Source: Corallibacter vietnamensis | GTDB lineage: Bacteria > Bacteroidota > Bacteroidia > Flavobacteriales > Flavobacteriaceae | NCBI RefSeq assembly: GCF_039537875.1 | Contig: NZ_BAABBI010000004.1 | Coordinates: forward strand, 49,891-113,890 | Direction: 5' to 3' | DNA: 64,000 nucleotides | Shown: piece after piece, positions 25,251 to 34,215 of the stretch | Layout of the letters: every line of letters starts with the position of its first letter | Numbering within the stretch: position 1 is the stretch's first letter | Notes under the pieces: model-generated | What the model saw: only the letters and a program-made list of their open reading frames with translations | Told to the model about the DNA's origin: nothing | The model's database searches: none | Translations under genes and position numbers: made by a program

Positions 25251-26858
25251 ATGCTTACAAAGCAAGATAAACAACTCTTAAGAGGTACAATATTTAAGCA
25301 CCTTGATGGTATTGCCACAGCAACCAGTGCTTATACCTTATACAAAAACGGTGTTCTTAACTCGTTATTAGAAAAAGAGCAAGACACTACAAAAAATTTA
25401 GCAAACATTCATCATGCAAACGAAGGCTACCTTAATGTTGCATTGAGAGTGTTGAGTTCTCAAGGCTGGCTCACACAACATGTTGATAGTGATAATGACA
25501 TCGTTACTTACAAAATCAATAACACAAGTAAAAAAGCTTTTGAACTCATTCCTTTATTTGAAGATGCAGTTAAACTATTAGATTACGCCGTAAAATTTCC
25601 TGATGAGCGTATTGGTTCCGATGCTTTTATTGCTTTAGACCGTATTTTTAAAGCTTACGAGAATAGCTTTGATTTAAAAAATGTTGACAAATCTCCTGTA
25701 AAAAGACAAATATTAGACCACATAGAAGGCTGTATTGTTGCCCCTATTATAGTCCTTTTAGGTGTAAATGGTTTGTTTCATAAATATTTTATGGAAGCTT
25801 CTTTTACAGCTGAAGAATACCATAAAGACCCCGAAAGTTTTAAAAAAATTCTAGACTTTTTCTCTTATTTAGGATGGTTTAAAAAAAAGAAAAACACCTA
25901 TCAATTTACAGACAAAGGGCTCTTTTTTGCTAAACGCGCAAGCGCTTATGGCGTAACTGTTTCTTACCTTCCTACATTTGTAAAATTAGATACTCTTATT
26001 TTTGGAGACCCATTAGTTTTAAAAACTGAAAAGCCTTCAGACACTGAAAAGCACGTACACAGAGAAATGAATGTTTGGGGAAGCGGCGGTGCTCATACTA
26101 CTTATTTTAAAGTTATAGATAAAGTTATTATTGAGTTGTTTAATAAACCTATAGATGAACAACCTAAAGGTATTCTTGATATGGGTTGTGGCAATGGCGC
26201 CTTTATACAGCATATTTTTGATGTAATAGAACACCAAACCTCTAGAGGTAAAATGCTTGAAGAACATCCTTTACTATTAGTTGGAGCTGATTTTAATCAA
26301 GCAGCATTAAAAGTTACTCGAGCCAATTTAATAAAGGCCGATATTTGGGCAAAAGTAATTTGGGGAGATATAGGAAGACCTGATTTACTCGCAAAAGATT
26401 TAAAAGAGGATTACAACATAGACCTAAAAGATTTATTAAACGTAAGAACATTTTTGGACCATAACCGTATTTGGGAAGTCCCTAAAACAACAACCAATCG
26501 CACTAGTAAATCAACTGGAGCTTATGCCCATAAAGGAAAACGATTAAATAACAGCCTTGTTGAGGACTCTTTATTAGAACATTTAAAAAAGTGGAAACCT
26601 TATATTGAGCGCTTTGGTTTACTCATTATAGAGTTACACACTATAAAACCTGAACTAACAGCTACAAACCTAGGAAAAACAGCTGCAACAGCTTATGATG
26701 CTACACACGGTTTTAGCGATCAATATATTTTAGAAATACCTGTTTTTAATAACATTATAGATGAGGCTGGTTTAAAACAAAACAGCGAGTATTATTCTAA
26801 ATTTCCTAATAGCGATTTAGCAACAGTAAGTATCAATTTATTAACCGGAAAAAACTAA
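25251..26858 (+). CDS. SAM-dependent methyltransferase, possibly AprA-related
   Basis: The 535-residue protein has an N-terminal part built like winged-helix dimerisation regions of O-methyltransferases, with two copies of a helix/strand pattern (ALRVLSSQGWL near 62-72; FFSYLGWFKKKKNTYQF near 205-220). A Rossmann methyltransferase domain follows, with motif I ILDMGCGNGAF (307-317) and VGADFNQAALKV after it. Near the end is YDATHGFSDQY. The build and the last motif resemble AprA-like methyltransferases from polyketide loading modules, but I hold this loosely. It starts a three-gene set with DoxX (6 bases away) and a small protein. Confidence 0.65.
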   Translation: MLTKQDKQLLRGTIFKHLDGIATATSAYTLYKNGVLNSLLEKEQDTTKNLANIHHANEGYLNVALRVLSSQGWLTQHVDSDNDIVTYKINNTSKKAFELIPLFEDAVKLLDYAVKFPDERIGSDAFIALDRIFKAYENSFDLKNVDKSPVKRQILDHIEGCIVAPIIVLLGVNGLFHKYFMEASFTAEEYHKDPESFKKILDFFSYLGWFKKKKNTYQFTDKGLFFAKRASAYGVTVSYLPTFVKLDTLIFGDPLVLKTEKPSDTEKHVHREMNVWGSGGAHTTYFKVIDKVIIELFNKPIDEQPKGILDMGCGNGAFIQHIFDVIEHQTSRGKMLEEHPLLLVGADFNQAALKVTRANLIKADIWAKVIWGDIGRPDLLAKDLKEDYNIDLKDLLNVRTFLDHNRIWEVPKTTTNRTSKSTGAYAHKGKRLNNSLVEDSLLEHLKKWKPYIERFGLLIIELHTIKPELTATNLGKTAATAYDATHGFSDQYILEIPVFNNIIDEAGLKQNSEYYSKFPNSDLATVSINLLTGKN

Positions 26859-26864
26859 CAAAAC

Positions 26865-27245
26865 ATGCTAACAAAAAACCATAATCACCTAGCGCTTGCC
26901 ATATTAAGAATTGGCTTATCTGCGTTAATGCTATCACACGGAATACCCAAACTAGCAATGTTATCTGATCCATCTGCCTTTGCTGATCCTATAGGTATTG
27001 GACCTACACTCTCTTTAATTTTAGCACTCATAGGAGAAGTTTTAGCCCCTGTACTTATCATTTTTGGTTTCAAAACAAAACTCGCTACCATTCCTGTTAT
27101 TATTACAATGTTTGTTGCTGCATTTGTTGTGCATTTACAAGACGATTTAGGAACTAAAGAAAAGGCTTTACTTTACCTTATTGGCTTTATTGTTGTATTT
27201 CTTGCTGGGCCAGGAAAATTTTCAATAGACGGTAAAAATTCTTAA
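26865..27245 (+). CDS. DoxX-family membrane protein
   Basis: The 126-residue protein has four hydrophobic segments and the family pattern LAILRIGLSALMLSHGIPKL in the first helix, then LALIGEVLAPVLIIFGFKTKLA. DoxX proteins are small integral membrane proteins, some linked to redox processes. It follows the methyltransferase by 6 bases and precedes the next gene by 8, so the three are likely co-transcribed. Confidence 0.85.
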   Translation: MLTKNHNHLALAILRIGLSALMLSHGIPKLAMLSDPSAFADPIGIGPTLSLILALIGEVLAPVLIIFGFKTKLATIPVIITMFVAAFVVHLQDDLGTKEKALLYLIGFIVVFLAGPGKFSIDGKNS

Positions 27246-27253
27246 AAAATTCA

Positions 27254-27730
27254 ATGAAAACAGCTACAGTAAAACAGCTTAAAGACGAATTAAAGCATTT
27301 ATCGTCAGAGTCATTAATGCAGCTTTGTTTGCGTTTATCTAGATTTAAAAAAGAAAACAAAGAGCTACTCACCTACCTACTCTTTGAAGCACATGATGAA
27401 GAAGCTTATATTCAAAACATAAAAAGCGAGATTGACGAACAGTTTGAACTAATAAACGTTAACAGCTTTTTTTACATCAAAAAGAGTGTTCGTAAAATTC
27501 TTCGAATAATAAAAAAATACTCTAGATATTCATTAAAAAAAGAAACCGAAATTGAGCTACTACTCTATTTTTGCTATAAACTAAAAAATTTCAAACCTTC
27601 AATAAAGCAAAACACAACACTTTTAAACCTTTACAATAGACAAATAGAAGCTATTATTAAAAAATCAAATACACTTCATGAAGATTTACAACATGATTAT
27701 ATGCAACAAGTAGAAACACTAGTTATGTAA
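27254..27730 (+). CDS. Small basic protein of unknown function
   Basis: The 158-residue cytoplasmic protein is mostly helical and Lys-rich: MKTATVKQLKDELKHLSSES at the start, then ELLTYLLFEAHDEEAYIQNI. I do not recognise a family name. Its start lies 8 bases after the DoxX gene, and its stop is 7 bases from the stop of the convergent holA gene. Confidence 0.75.
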   Translation: MKTATVKQLKDELKHLSSESLMQLCLRLSRFKKENKELLTYLLFEAHDEEAYIQNIKSEIDEQFELINVNSFFYIKKSVRKILRIIKKYSRYSLKKETEIELLLYFCYKLKNFKPSIKQNTTLLNLYNRQIEAIIKKSNTLHEDLQHDYMQQVETLVM

Positions 27731-27737
27731 GCAAGTT

Positions 27738-28742
27738 TTAATTAAAAATTCTAACTAAAAGCTCTTTTAATAAATCAGCTTGTGGTACGGCGTTAGATTT
27801 TACACCTTTACTTTTTACATCAAACTCTCTTAAAGAAGCAATAATACCGCTTACTTTTCGCATTGGATAGTTTCTAACAGCAACCAAATACTCATCTACA
27901 AAATAAGGGTTAATTCGTAATGCTGATGCCACATTTCTAGGAGATTTATCTTGCAAACCATGTAGATGCAACAATTTTGAAAAATAATTATGCAGCAATG
28001 ACACCGTTACAATCATAGGGTTATCCTTTGGGTTTTCGCCAAAATATTTAATAATCCTGTGCGCTTTTAAAACATCTCTAGCTCCTATAGCTTTATGAAG
28101 CTCAAAATTATTATAGTCTTTACTAATCCCTATATTCTCTTCAATATGTTGTGGCGTTATTTGCGTACCTTGAGGCAAGACAATTTGTAGCTTATTTAAT
28201 TCATTACTTATTTTACTCAAATCAGTACCCAAAAACTCGGCTAACATTAAAGAAGCTTTGGGTGTTATGCTATAGTTTTTTCCAGCAAGTACGCGCTTTA
28301 TCCAATCAGGGATTTTATTGTCGTACATTTTTTTACTCTCAAAAACCACAGAAGATTTTTTAAGAGCTTTGTAAAGTGCTTTACGCTTGTCTATGGTTTT
28401 GTACTTGTAGTTTACAACTAGTATCGTTGTAGGTTGTGGCTGTTTTGCATAATCAACTAGTTTCTCAATGGTACGAGATAGATCTTGAGCTTCTTTTACA
28501 ATAACAACCTGATACTCTGCCATCATAGGAAATCGTTTTGCATGACCCACAATATCATCAACAGTAACATCACGACCATAAAGCACCATTTCATTAAATC
28601 CTTTTTCTTCTTCAGTAAGAATTGACTCTTGAATAAAATCAGAAATCCTATCAATATAATAAGGTTCTTCCCCCATTAAGAAGTAAATAGGTTTTAGTTT
28701 TTTGTTTTTTATATCTGTTACTAATAGTTTGACTTCGTCCAT
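27738..28742 (-). CDS. holA: DNA polymerase III subunit delta
   Basis: The 334-residue protein is the wrench subunit of the clamp loader. Sequence blocks include KLKPIYFLMGEEPYYIDRIS at the N-terminus, RRFPMM-type (AKRFPMMAEYQVVIVKEAQD) in domain I, FLGTDLSKISNELNKL in domain II and the C-terminal DLLKELLVRIFN. Length fits HolA. It lies head to head with the HSDR_N-like gene, whose frame begins within a few bases of this ATG. Confidence 0.92.
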   Translation of the reverse strand: MDEVKLLVTDIKNKKLKPIYFLMGEEPYYIDRISDFIQESILTEEEKGFNEMVLYGRDVTVDDIVGHAKRFPMMAEYQVVIVKEAQDLSRTIEKLVDYAKQPQPTTILVVNYKYKTIDKRKALYKALKKSSVVFESKKMYDNKIPDWIKRVLAGKNYSITPKASLMLAEFLGTDLSKISNELNKLQIVLPQGTQITPQHIEENIGISKDYNNFELHKAIGARDVLKAHRIIKYFGENPKDNPMIVTVSLLHNYFSKLLHLHGLQDKSPRNVASALRINPYFVDEYLVAVRNYPMRKVSGIIASLREFDVKSKGVKSNAVPQADLLKELLVRIFN

Positions 28743-28768
28743 TGAAAAAAAATCACCAAATTTGTGCA

Positions 28769-29215
28769 GTGCAAAAGTTAAATTTCCCTACATATTCGTT
28801 CCGATTCAAAAATAGCGAAAATAAAGTATCTATTTTTGATACCATACGTAAAAAATTTGTGGTTTTACAGCCCGAAGAATGGGTACGTCAACATTGTGTA
28901 CATTACTTAATTTCTGAAAAGAAATATCCAAAACCACTTATAAACGTTGAAAAAGAACTCTCATTAAATGGCTTAAAAAAACGTTATGACATAGTAGTTT
29001 TTAATCCTGACGGAAGTATTCACTTAATTGTAGAATGCAAAGCTTCAAAAATAACTATTAATCAAGACACGTTTGATCAAATTGCGCGTTACAACTTGAC
29101 TTTAAAAGCAACTTATTTAATGGTTACAAACGGAATAAATCATTATTATTGTCAAATGGATTTTGAAAATGAAAAGTACACGTTTTTAAAAAACATACCT
29201 GATTACAACTTATGA
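28769..29215 (+). CDS. Stand-alone HSDR_N (type I restriction R-subunit N-terminal) domain protein
   Basis: The protein has the PD-(D/E)xK nuclease core of the HsdR N-terminal domain: KRYDIVVFNPDGSIHLIVECKASK contains the D...E-x-K residues, preceded by EEWVRQHCVHYLI. There is no ATG near the start. I favour GTG at 28769 (VQKLNFPTYSFRFKN), since relatives begin with this QKLNFP block; TTG at 28742 is possible and would touch the holA ATG. It lacks helicase motors and is widespread in Bacteroidetes as a lone gene with unknown role. The stop overlaps the following glycosyltransferase (ATGA). Confidence 0.8.
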   Translation: MQKLNFPTYSFRFKNSENKVSIFDTIRKKFVVLQPEEWVRQHCVHYLISEKKYPKPLINVEKELSLNGLKKRYDIVVFNPDGSIHLIVECKASKITINQDTFDQIARYNLTLKATYLMVTNGINHYYCQMDFENEKYTFLKNIPDYNL

Positions 29216-30201
29216 ATTTAGCTATTGTCATACTTAACTGGAACGGCAAAAAATTGTTACAAGATTTTTTACCATCAGTTGTCACTTGCTCACCTGAAGC
29301 CAGTATTTACGTAGCAGACAACGCCTCTACAGATGACTCTATATCGTATTTAAAAACACAATATCCTGATATAAACATCATTAAAAACAAAGAAAATGGC
29401 GGCTATGCAAAAGGTTATAACGACGCCTTAAAACACGTTAATGCTGATATTTTTTGCTTACTAAATAATGATGTTGAAGTTACTGAAAACTGGTTACTTC
29501 CTATCATTTCAGAATTTAAAAACAACCCAAATACTGCCATAATTCAACCAAAAATAAAAGATTACAAAAATAAAACGCATTTTGAATATGCTGGTGCAGC
29601 AGGTGGTTTTATAGACAAATATGGTTACCCTTATTGCCGTGGAAGAATTTTTGATACCATAGAGGAAGACAAAAACCAATACAACGATACTACAACCATT
29701 TTTTGGGCAAGTGGCGCATGTTTATTTATAAAACGTGATGTTTTTAATGAATTAGAAGGATTTGATGACATGTTTTTTGCACATATGGAAGAAATTGATT
29801 TGTGCTGGCGCGCTTTTAACCTTGGCTACACTACAAAATATGTTGGCAAATCAACAATTTATCATTTAGGAGGCGCTACATTGCAAAATACAAACCCTAA
29901 AAAAACTTATCTTAATTTTAGAAACAGCTTATTTATGCTAACTAAAAACATAAAGAAAAGCTTGTTTTTACTGATATTCACAAGACTTGTTTTAGATGGA
30001 ATAGCTGGTGTGAAGTTTTTATTTTCCTTTAAACCCACTCATACTATCGCTATTATTAAAGCGCACTTTAGCTATTATTATCACTTACCTAAACTTTTAA
30101 AACAGCGTAAAAAGTTAGCTAAATCAGATAAATATGCAAACCAAACATCTATTGTGTGGGCATACTACGTAAATAAACAAAAGACTTTTGATTGTTTATA
30201 A
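29212..30201 (+). CDS. Glycosyltransferase family 2 (rhamnosyltransferase-like)
   Basis: The 329-residue protein has a GT-A fold: AIVILNWNGKKLLQDFLPSV, VADNASTDDS, NGGYAKGYNDALK, LLNNDVEVTENW (metal-binding acidic motif), and WASGACLFIKRDVFNEL then EEIDLCWRAFNLGY. This is the WbbL type, which adds rhamnose or similar sugars to cell-envelope polysaccharides. A basic C-terminal amphipathic region may attach it to the membrane. The ATG overlaps the stop of the HSDR_N gene, so the two are translationally coupled. Confidence 0.88.
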   Translation: MNLAIVILNWNGKKLLQDFLPSVVTCSPEASIYVADNASTDDSISYLKTQYPDINIIKNKENGGYAKGYNDALKHVNADIFCLLNNDVEVTENWLLPIISEFKNNPNTAIIQPKIKDYKNKTHFEYAGAAGGFIDKYGYPYCRGRIFDTIEEDKNQYNDTTTIFWASGACLFIKRDVFNELEGFDDMFFAHMEEIDLCWRAFNLGYTTKYVGKSTIYHLGGATLQNTNPKKTYLNFRNSLFMLTKNIKKSLFLLIFTRLVLDGIAGVKFLFSFKPTHTIAIIKAHFSYYYHLPKLLKQRKKLAKSDKYANQTSIVWAYYVNKQKTFDCL

Positions 30202-30297
30202 AAACTGTTAAAATTTTTGTTAACACATACCAAAGCGATAATTCTTTTGTATAATTTTGGTATGTTAAATTTAATATTATTTAATTAAACACTAATT

Positions 30298-31158
30298 ATG
30301 AAAAAACTATTGTTATTAAGTGCTTCAGCCATGTTACTTTTAGGATCATGTGTATCTAAAAAAGAATATGCCGCACTTGAAGCTAAACAAAAAGAGACAC
30401 AAGACCTATTAAATACTGCAACTGTAAAACTAAACAGCTGTTTATCTGACAAGGCATCAGCAACTGCAAAAGCTGAAGCTTTAGAAGACCGTATTGCAGA
30501 CTTAAAAAAATCAAACGAGAACTTAATTCAAAGTAACAAAGACTTAACAATACTTACCTCTAAAGGTGCTTCTAATGTTGAAAAAACGCTAGAAAGTATG
30601 AAAGAGAAAGATTTAAAAATCTCACGTTTACAAGATGCTATTACAAAAAAGGATAGCGTAATGTTAGCATTAGTTACTAGCTTGAAAAAAGAAGTAGGAA
30701 TTAACGATCCTGATATTGAAGTGAACGTTGAGAAAGGTGTAGTTTTTATTTCTATTGCTGATAAATTATTATTTAGAAGCGGTAGCTATATTGTAAACGA
30801 CAGAGCAAAAGAAGTATTAGGTAAAGTTGCAAAAGTTGTAAAAAGCAAACCTTCATTTGAATGTATGGTAGAAGCCCATACAGATCCTGTACCTTACAAA
30901 AAACCTCCGTTAGAAGACAACTGGGACTTAAGTGTAAAACGTGCTACTTCTGTGGTTCGTGTACTTGAAGATTTAGGTGTTGACTCATCAAAACTTATCG
31001 CTGCAGGACGCTCTCAATATGTGCCAATTGCATCAAATGACACGGCTGAAGGAAAAGCAGCAAACAGACGTACTAGAATTGTTATTTTACCAAAAATTGA
31101 TGAATTCTACGATATGATTGAAAAAGAAATGAAAAACCTAGAAACAAACTCAAACTAA
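30298..31158 (+). CDS. OmpA-family lipoprotein (peptidoglycan binding)
   Basis: The 286-residue protein begins with a lipoprotein signal and lipobox LLGSC (Cys18). A coiled-coil-like region (about 20-125) rich in Ala, Lys, Glu and Asp comes next, then an OmpA/MotB domain (about 140-275) with LLFRSGSYIVND, VEAHTDPVPY, NWDLSVKRATSVVRVLEDLG and NRRTRIVILPK. It should tether the outer membrane to peptidoglycan. TAATTTTG at 30252-30259 is a possible -7 box. A terminator follows at once. Confidence 0.9.
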   Translation: MKKLLLLSASAMLLLGSCVSKKEYAALEAKQKETQDLLNTATVKLNSCLSDKASATAKAEALEDRIADLKKSNENLIQSNKDLTILTSKGASNVEKTLESMKEKDLKISRLQDAITKKDSVMLALVTSLKKEVGINDPDIEVNVEKGVVFISIADKLLFRSGSYIVNDRAKEVLGKVAKVVKSKPSFECMVEAHTDPVPYKKPPLEDNWDLSVKRATSVVRVLEDLGVDSSKLIAAGRSQYVPIASNDTAEGKAANRRTRIVILPKIDEFYDMIEKEMKNLETNSN

Positions 31159-31178
31159 TTGTTTCTAATACATACTTA

Positions 31179-31209
31179 AAAAGCTCAACCCGTGGTTGGG
31201 CTTTTTTTT
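31179..31209 (+). terminator. Terminator of the OmpA-lipoprotein gene
   Basis: AAGCTCAACC pairs with GGTTGGGCTT over a CGT loop (one G-T pair), followed by T residues. It also borders the end of the convergent gene. Confidence 0.85.
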
Positions 31210-31699
31210 ATAACAAAACCACAAAACAGTCAGATATTGAAAATGAAGCCAATAAAGAAGCGAAGAATAAAACCATAACAAAAACACTGTTTTTATAGTC
31301 TTTCTTATCAATTTCATAGATCGGTTTTGGTTTTGCTTTAAACAGAAAATAATAAACAATATATAATAGTTTATAGACTATTAAAAAAACAATTGAAAAA
31401 AAAGATAAAACCAGGACTTCTCTACTCTCTTCATAAAAAGACAACCTTATAAACACTAGACTTAAAACAGTCAATAAAACACTAATAAAAAAAACTTTAA
31501 TGTAGATTTTTCTTTCACTATAAAAATCATAAGAATAAAATATAGCAAAACAATAAAACACTAAAAGAAACAAAACAATATTATTAATATAAGTACTGCT
31601 ATAATAAAGTAAGACAGAAAAGACAAACACAAGAAGGTATACTATCGCTACAATACTAATTTTTCTATAAAAAGAGTTAATTTCTTTATCGGTTGGCAT
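31208..31699 (-). CDS. Small integral membrane protein of unknown function
   Basis: The 163-residue protein has about five hydrophobic segments (near 12-32, 36-52, 63-80, 93-117 and 142-160) and short Lys-rich loops. No motif is recognised. It lies 4 bases downstream of the YciO-type gene on the same strand and is likely co-transcribed with it. Confidence 0.7.
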   Translation of the reverse strand: MPTDKEINSFYRKISIVAIVYLLVFVFSVLLYYSSTYINNIVLFLLVFYCFAIFYSYDFYSERKIYIKVFFISVLLTVLSLVFIRLSFYEESREVLVLSFFSIVFLIVYKLLYIVYYFLFKAKPKPIYEIDKKDYKNSVFVMVLFFASLLASFSISDCFVVLL

Positions 31700-31703
31700 A
31701 CTT

Positions 31704-32324
31704 TTAAAAAATCTCCAAGCTTCCTTTACCTTCTCTTACAATAACAGGCTCTCCTTCAGATAAGTCTATAACTGTAGATGCTTCATTATCTCCGTAACCA
31801 CCATCAATAACTAAATCTACAAGATTATCCCACTTTTCTAAAATTAACTCTGGATCTGTGGTGTATTCTAAAATCTCATCTTCATCTCTTATAGATGTAG
31901 AAATAATAGGATTCCCTAATTGCTTTACAATCTCTAACGCTATGGCATTATCAGGCACACGAATTCCAACAGTTTTTTTCTTTTTAAAAGCACTTGGTAA
32001 TGTTTTAGCTCCTGGTAAAATAAATGTATATGGACCTGGAAGTGCTCGTTTTAAAATCTTAAACGTAGAGGTATCTATCTGTTTTACGTAATCGCTCAAA
32101 TTACTTAAATCGTGACAAATGAATGAAAAATTTGCTTTTTCTAATTTTACACCCTTAATTCTTGCTATTTTTTCTAGAGCTTTTGTATTTGTTATATCAC
32201 ACCCTAAACCATAAACGGTATCTGTAGGATATATAATTAATCCGCCACTTTTTAAAACACTAACAACCTTGCTAATCGCCCTAGGATTAGGGTTTTTTAA
32301 GTATATTTTAACTAACTCTGCCAT
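31704..32324 (-). CDS. Sua5/YciO/YrdC-family protein, YciO branch
   Basis: The 206-residue protein has the YrdC fold: LKSGGLIIYPTDTVYGLGCD, then NFSFICHDLSNLSDYV, LPGPYTFILPG, VGIRVPDN and a C-terminal STVIDLSEGEPVIVREGKG. The 'SFICHDL' variant points to the YciO branch, as against true TsaC, which makes L-threonylcarbamoyladenylate for tRNA t6A. In Bacteroidetes this branch is common, and another TsaC may exist elsewhere. It is cytoplasmic. Confidence 0.85.
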   Translation of the reverse strand: MAELVKIYLKNPNPRAISKVVSVLKSGGLIIYPTDTVYGLGCDITNTKALEKIARIKGVKLEKANFSFICHDLSNLSDYVKQIDTSTFKILKRALPGPYTFILPGAKTLPSAFKKKKTVGIRVPDNAIALEIVKQLGNPIISTSIRDEDEILEYTTDPELILEKWDNLVDLVIDGGYGDNEASTVIDLSEGEPVIVREGKGSLEIF

Positions 32325-32381
32325 ACCAAACCTAAATAATAATCGTATATATGAAGGTACAAATTAATATAATTTTACTTT

Positions 32382-33257
32382 ATGACACGACTAAAAATCT
32401 TCTTATTTACTCTTCTTATTGGATTTTTATTTTTTAATTGCTCAACTCAAACAGATAGAATTATCCTTGTTCAAAATTCAAATCCTGAGAAACCATATGA
32501 AATAATGGATGTTCCTTATGGCAATGAAGACGGTCAAACATTTGATATATACTTACCCGCAGATAGAACGACACTTACCAAAACCATGATATTAATACAC
32601 GGAGGTGGTTGGTTAGCTGGAGATAAAGAAGATATGGCTTTGTATGTTGATTTTTTAAAAACATCATTTCCTGAAATGGCTATAATAAACATGAATTATA
32701 GACTTGCTAGTGACGAAGAAGATCCTTACCCTATGCAATTAGAAGACATATCACAACTAATTACGTTTTTAAAAGACAACAATCAACAATTAGTAATCAG
32801 TGATGAGTTTGGTTTTATTGGTGCTAGTGCTGGCGGACATCTTGCTATGCTTTGGGCTTATGATTTTGATATGGATAATAATATAAAAATGGTTTGCAGT
32901 ATTGTTGGACCTACAAATTTCAATGATCAGGTTTATAAAAACAATGATGATTGGTTTGTACAAGTTCTTATTGAAACTATAGGTGGAGAAAATCCTACAG
33001 TAGAACATTTTGAGCAAGTAAGTCCTTACAATAGAGCTAAAGAAAATGCGCCTCCTACAATATTATTTTATGGTGATGATGATACACTTGTTCCTCCTTC
33101 ACAAGGCAGTGTTATGCATGATAAATTAAATCAACTAAACGTTCCTAACGAACTAACCATTTATGAAAACGGAGGTCATGGTTGGGATGGAGAACAAATG
33201 GAAGACACTAAAATAAAGTTAGAAAACTTTATCACTACCCATTTTAGTCAAGATTAA
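32382..33257 (+). CDS. Alpha/beta-hydrolase lipoprotein (first of tandem pair)
   Basis: The 291-residue protein has a lipobox FFNC (Cys20) and the carboxylesterase features MILIHGGGWLAGDKEDM (oxyanion HGGG), nucleophile elbow GASAGGH, DDDTLVPPSQG (acid) and GGHGWDG (histidine). It resembles acetylxylan/feruloyl esterases of Bacteroidetes (BD-FAE-like), but no carbohydrate locus is next to it. The following gene is a clear paralogue. Confidence 0.85.
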   Translation: MTRLKIFLFTLLIGFLFFNCSTQTDRIILVQNSNPEKPYEIMDVPYGNEDGQTFDIYLPADRTTLTKTMILIHGGGWLAGDKEDMALYVDFLKTSFPEMAIINMNYRLASDEEDPYPMQLEDISQLITFLKDNNQQLVISDEFGFIGASAGGHLAMLWAYDFDMDNNIKMVCSIVGPTNFNDQVYKNNDDWFVQVLIETIGGENPTVEHFEQVSPYNRAKENAPPTILFYGDDDTLVPPSQGSVMHDKLNQLNVPNELTIYENGGHGWDGEQMEDTKIKLENFITTHFSQD

Positions 33258-33321
33258 ACATTAAATTTCTAGTTTTCAGACATATTACGTATATTACAAC
33301 ATAATTAACTATGTCTGCTAG

Positions 33322-34176
33322 ATGAAAATTTATAAATCTGTAGTTGCTTGTATATACCTAGCTTTGGTTGTTTTATCGTGTTCTGAAAACGACGCTACAA
33401 ACCCATTATTCTACAATTTAGGTTATCAAGAGGAGATGAACGTCTCTTACGGCAATCACAGTGATCAAAAATTTGATATTTATCTACCTGAAAATAGAAC
33501 TCCAAACACCAAAGTTTTAATTTTAGTACATGGTGGCGGCTGGACAGCTGGTGATAAATCTGACATGAACAATCTCAAGGACTTAATAAAACAAGATTTC
33601 CCCGAGATAGCCATTGTAAACATTAACTATAGGTTAGCAGACCAAAACAATCCACCATACCCTATGCAAATTAACGACATTTCTTCTGTTGTTAATTTTC
33701 TTAAAAGTCATAAAAACACATACAACATTTCTGAAAACTACGGCTTTATAGGAATAAGCGCTGGTGCACATTTATCATTACTTTGGAGCTATGCTTTTGA
33801 TTTTGATAATAACACAAACATGGTTTGTAGCATTGTCGGGCCTACAGATTTCACAGATCCTGCTTATGTAAATAGTGAAATACCTGGATTTGAAGAACTA
33901 CTAGATTTTTATGGTGTTGAATCTGATACAGAATACCTTGAAGAAATAAGTCCGTATCATCAAGCTACAACTTCTGCTCCTCCAACAATATTATTCTACG
34001 GTGGTGTTGATCCTTTAATTCCTATTTCTCAAGGCACACACATGCGAGATAAGCTAAACGAACTAAATATTATAAATCAATATACATTATATCCTACCAG
34101 CGGACATGGTTGGGTTGGATTAGAATTACTAGACACTTGGACTAAATTGAAAACATTTACACAAACACATTTATAA
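33322..34176 (+). CDS. Alpha/beta-hydrolase lipoprotein (second of tandem pair)
   Basis: The 284-residue paralogue of the gene before it has lipobox VLSC, then LILVHGGGWTAGDKSDM, GISAGAH, GGVDPLIPISQG and TSGHGWVG as the catalytic set. Both share the run NYRLA...PYPMQ and CSIVGPT. The pair most likely arose by tandem duplication and has diverged. Substrate preference may differ. Confidence 0.85.
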   Translation: MKIYKSVVACIYLALVVLSCSENDATNPLFYNLGYQEEMNVSYGNHSDQKFDIYLPENRTPNTKVLILVHGGGWTAGDKSDMNNLKDLIKQDFPEIAIVNINYRLADQNNPPYPMQINDISSVVNFLKSHKNTYNISENYGFIGISAGAHLSLLWSYAFDFDNNTNMVCSIVGPTDFTDPAYVNSEIPGFEELLDFYGVESDTEYLEEISPYHQATTSAPPTILFYGGVDPLIPISQGTHMRDKLNELNIINQYTLYPTSGHGWVGLELLDTWTKLKTFTQTHL

Positions 34177-34215
34177 TTTCTTGTAACATTTTATAAAAAA
34201 GCAAGTCTAATAAAC

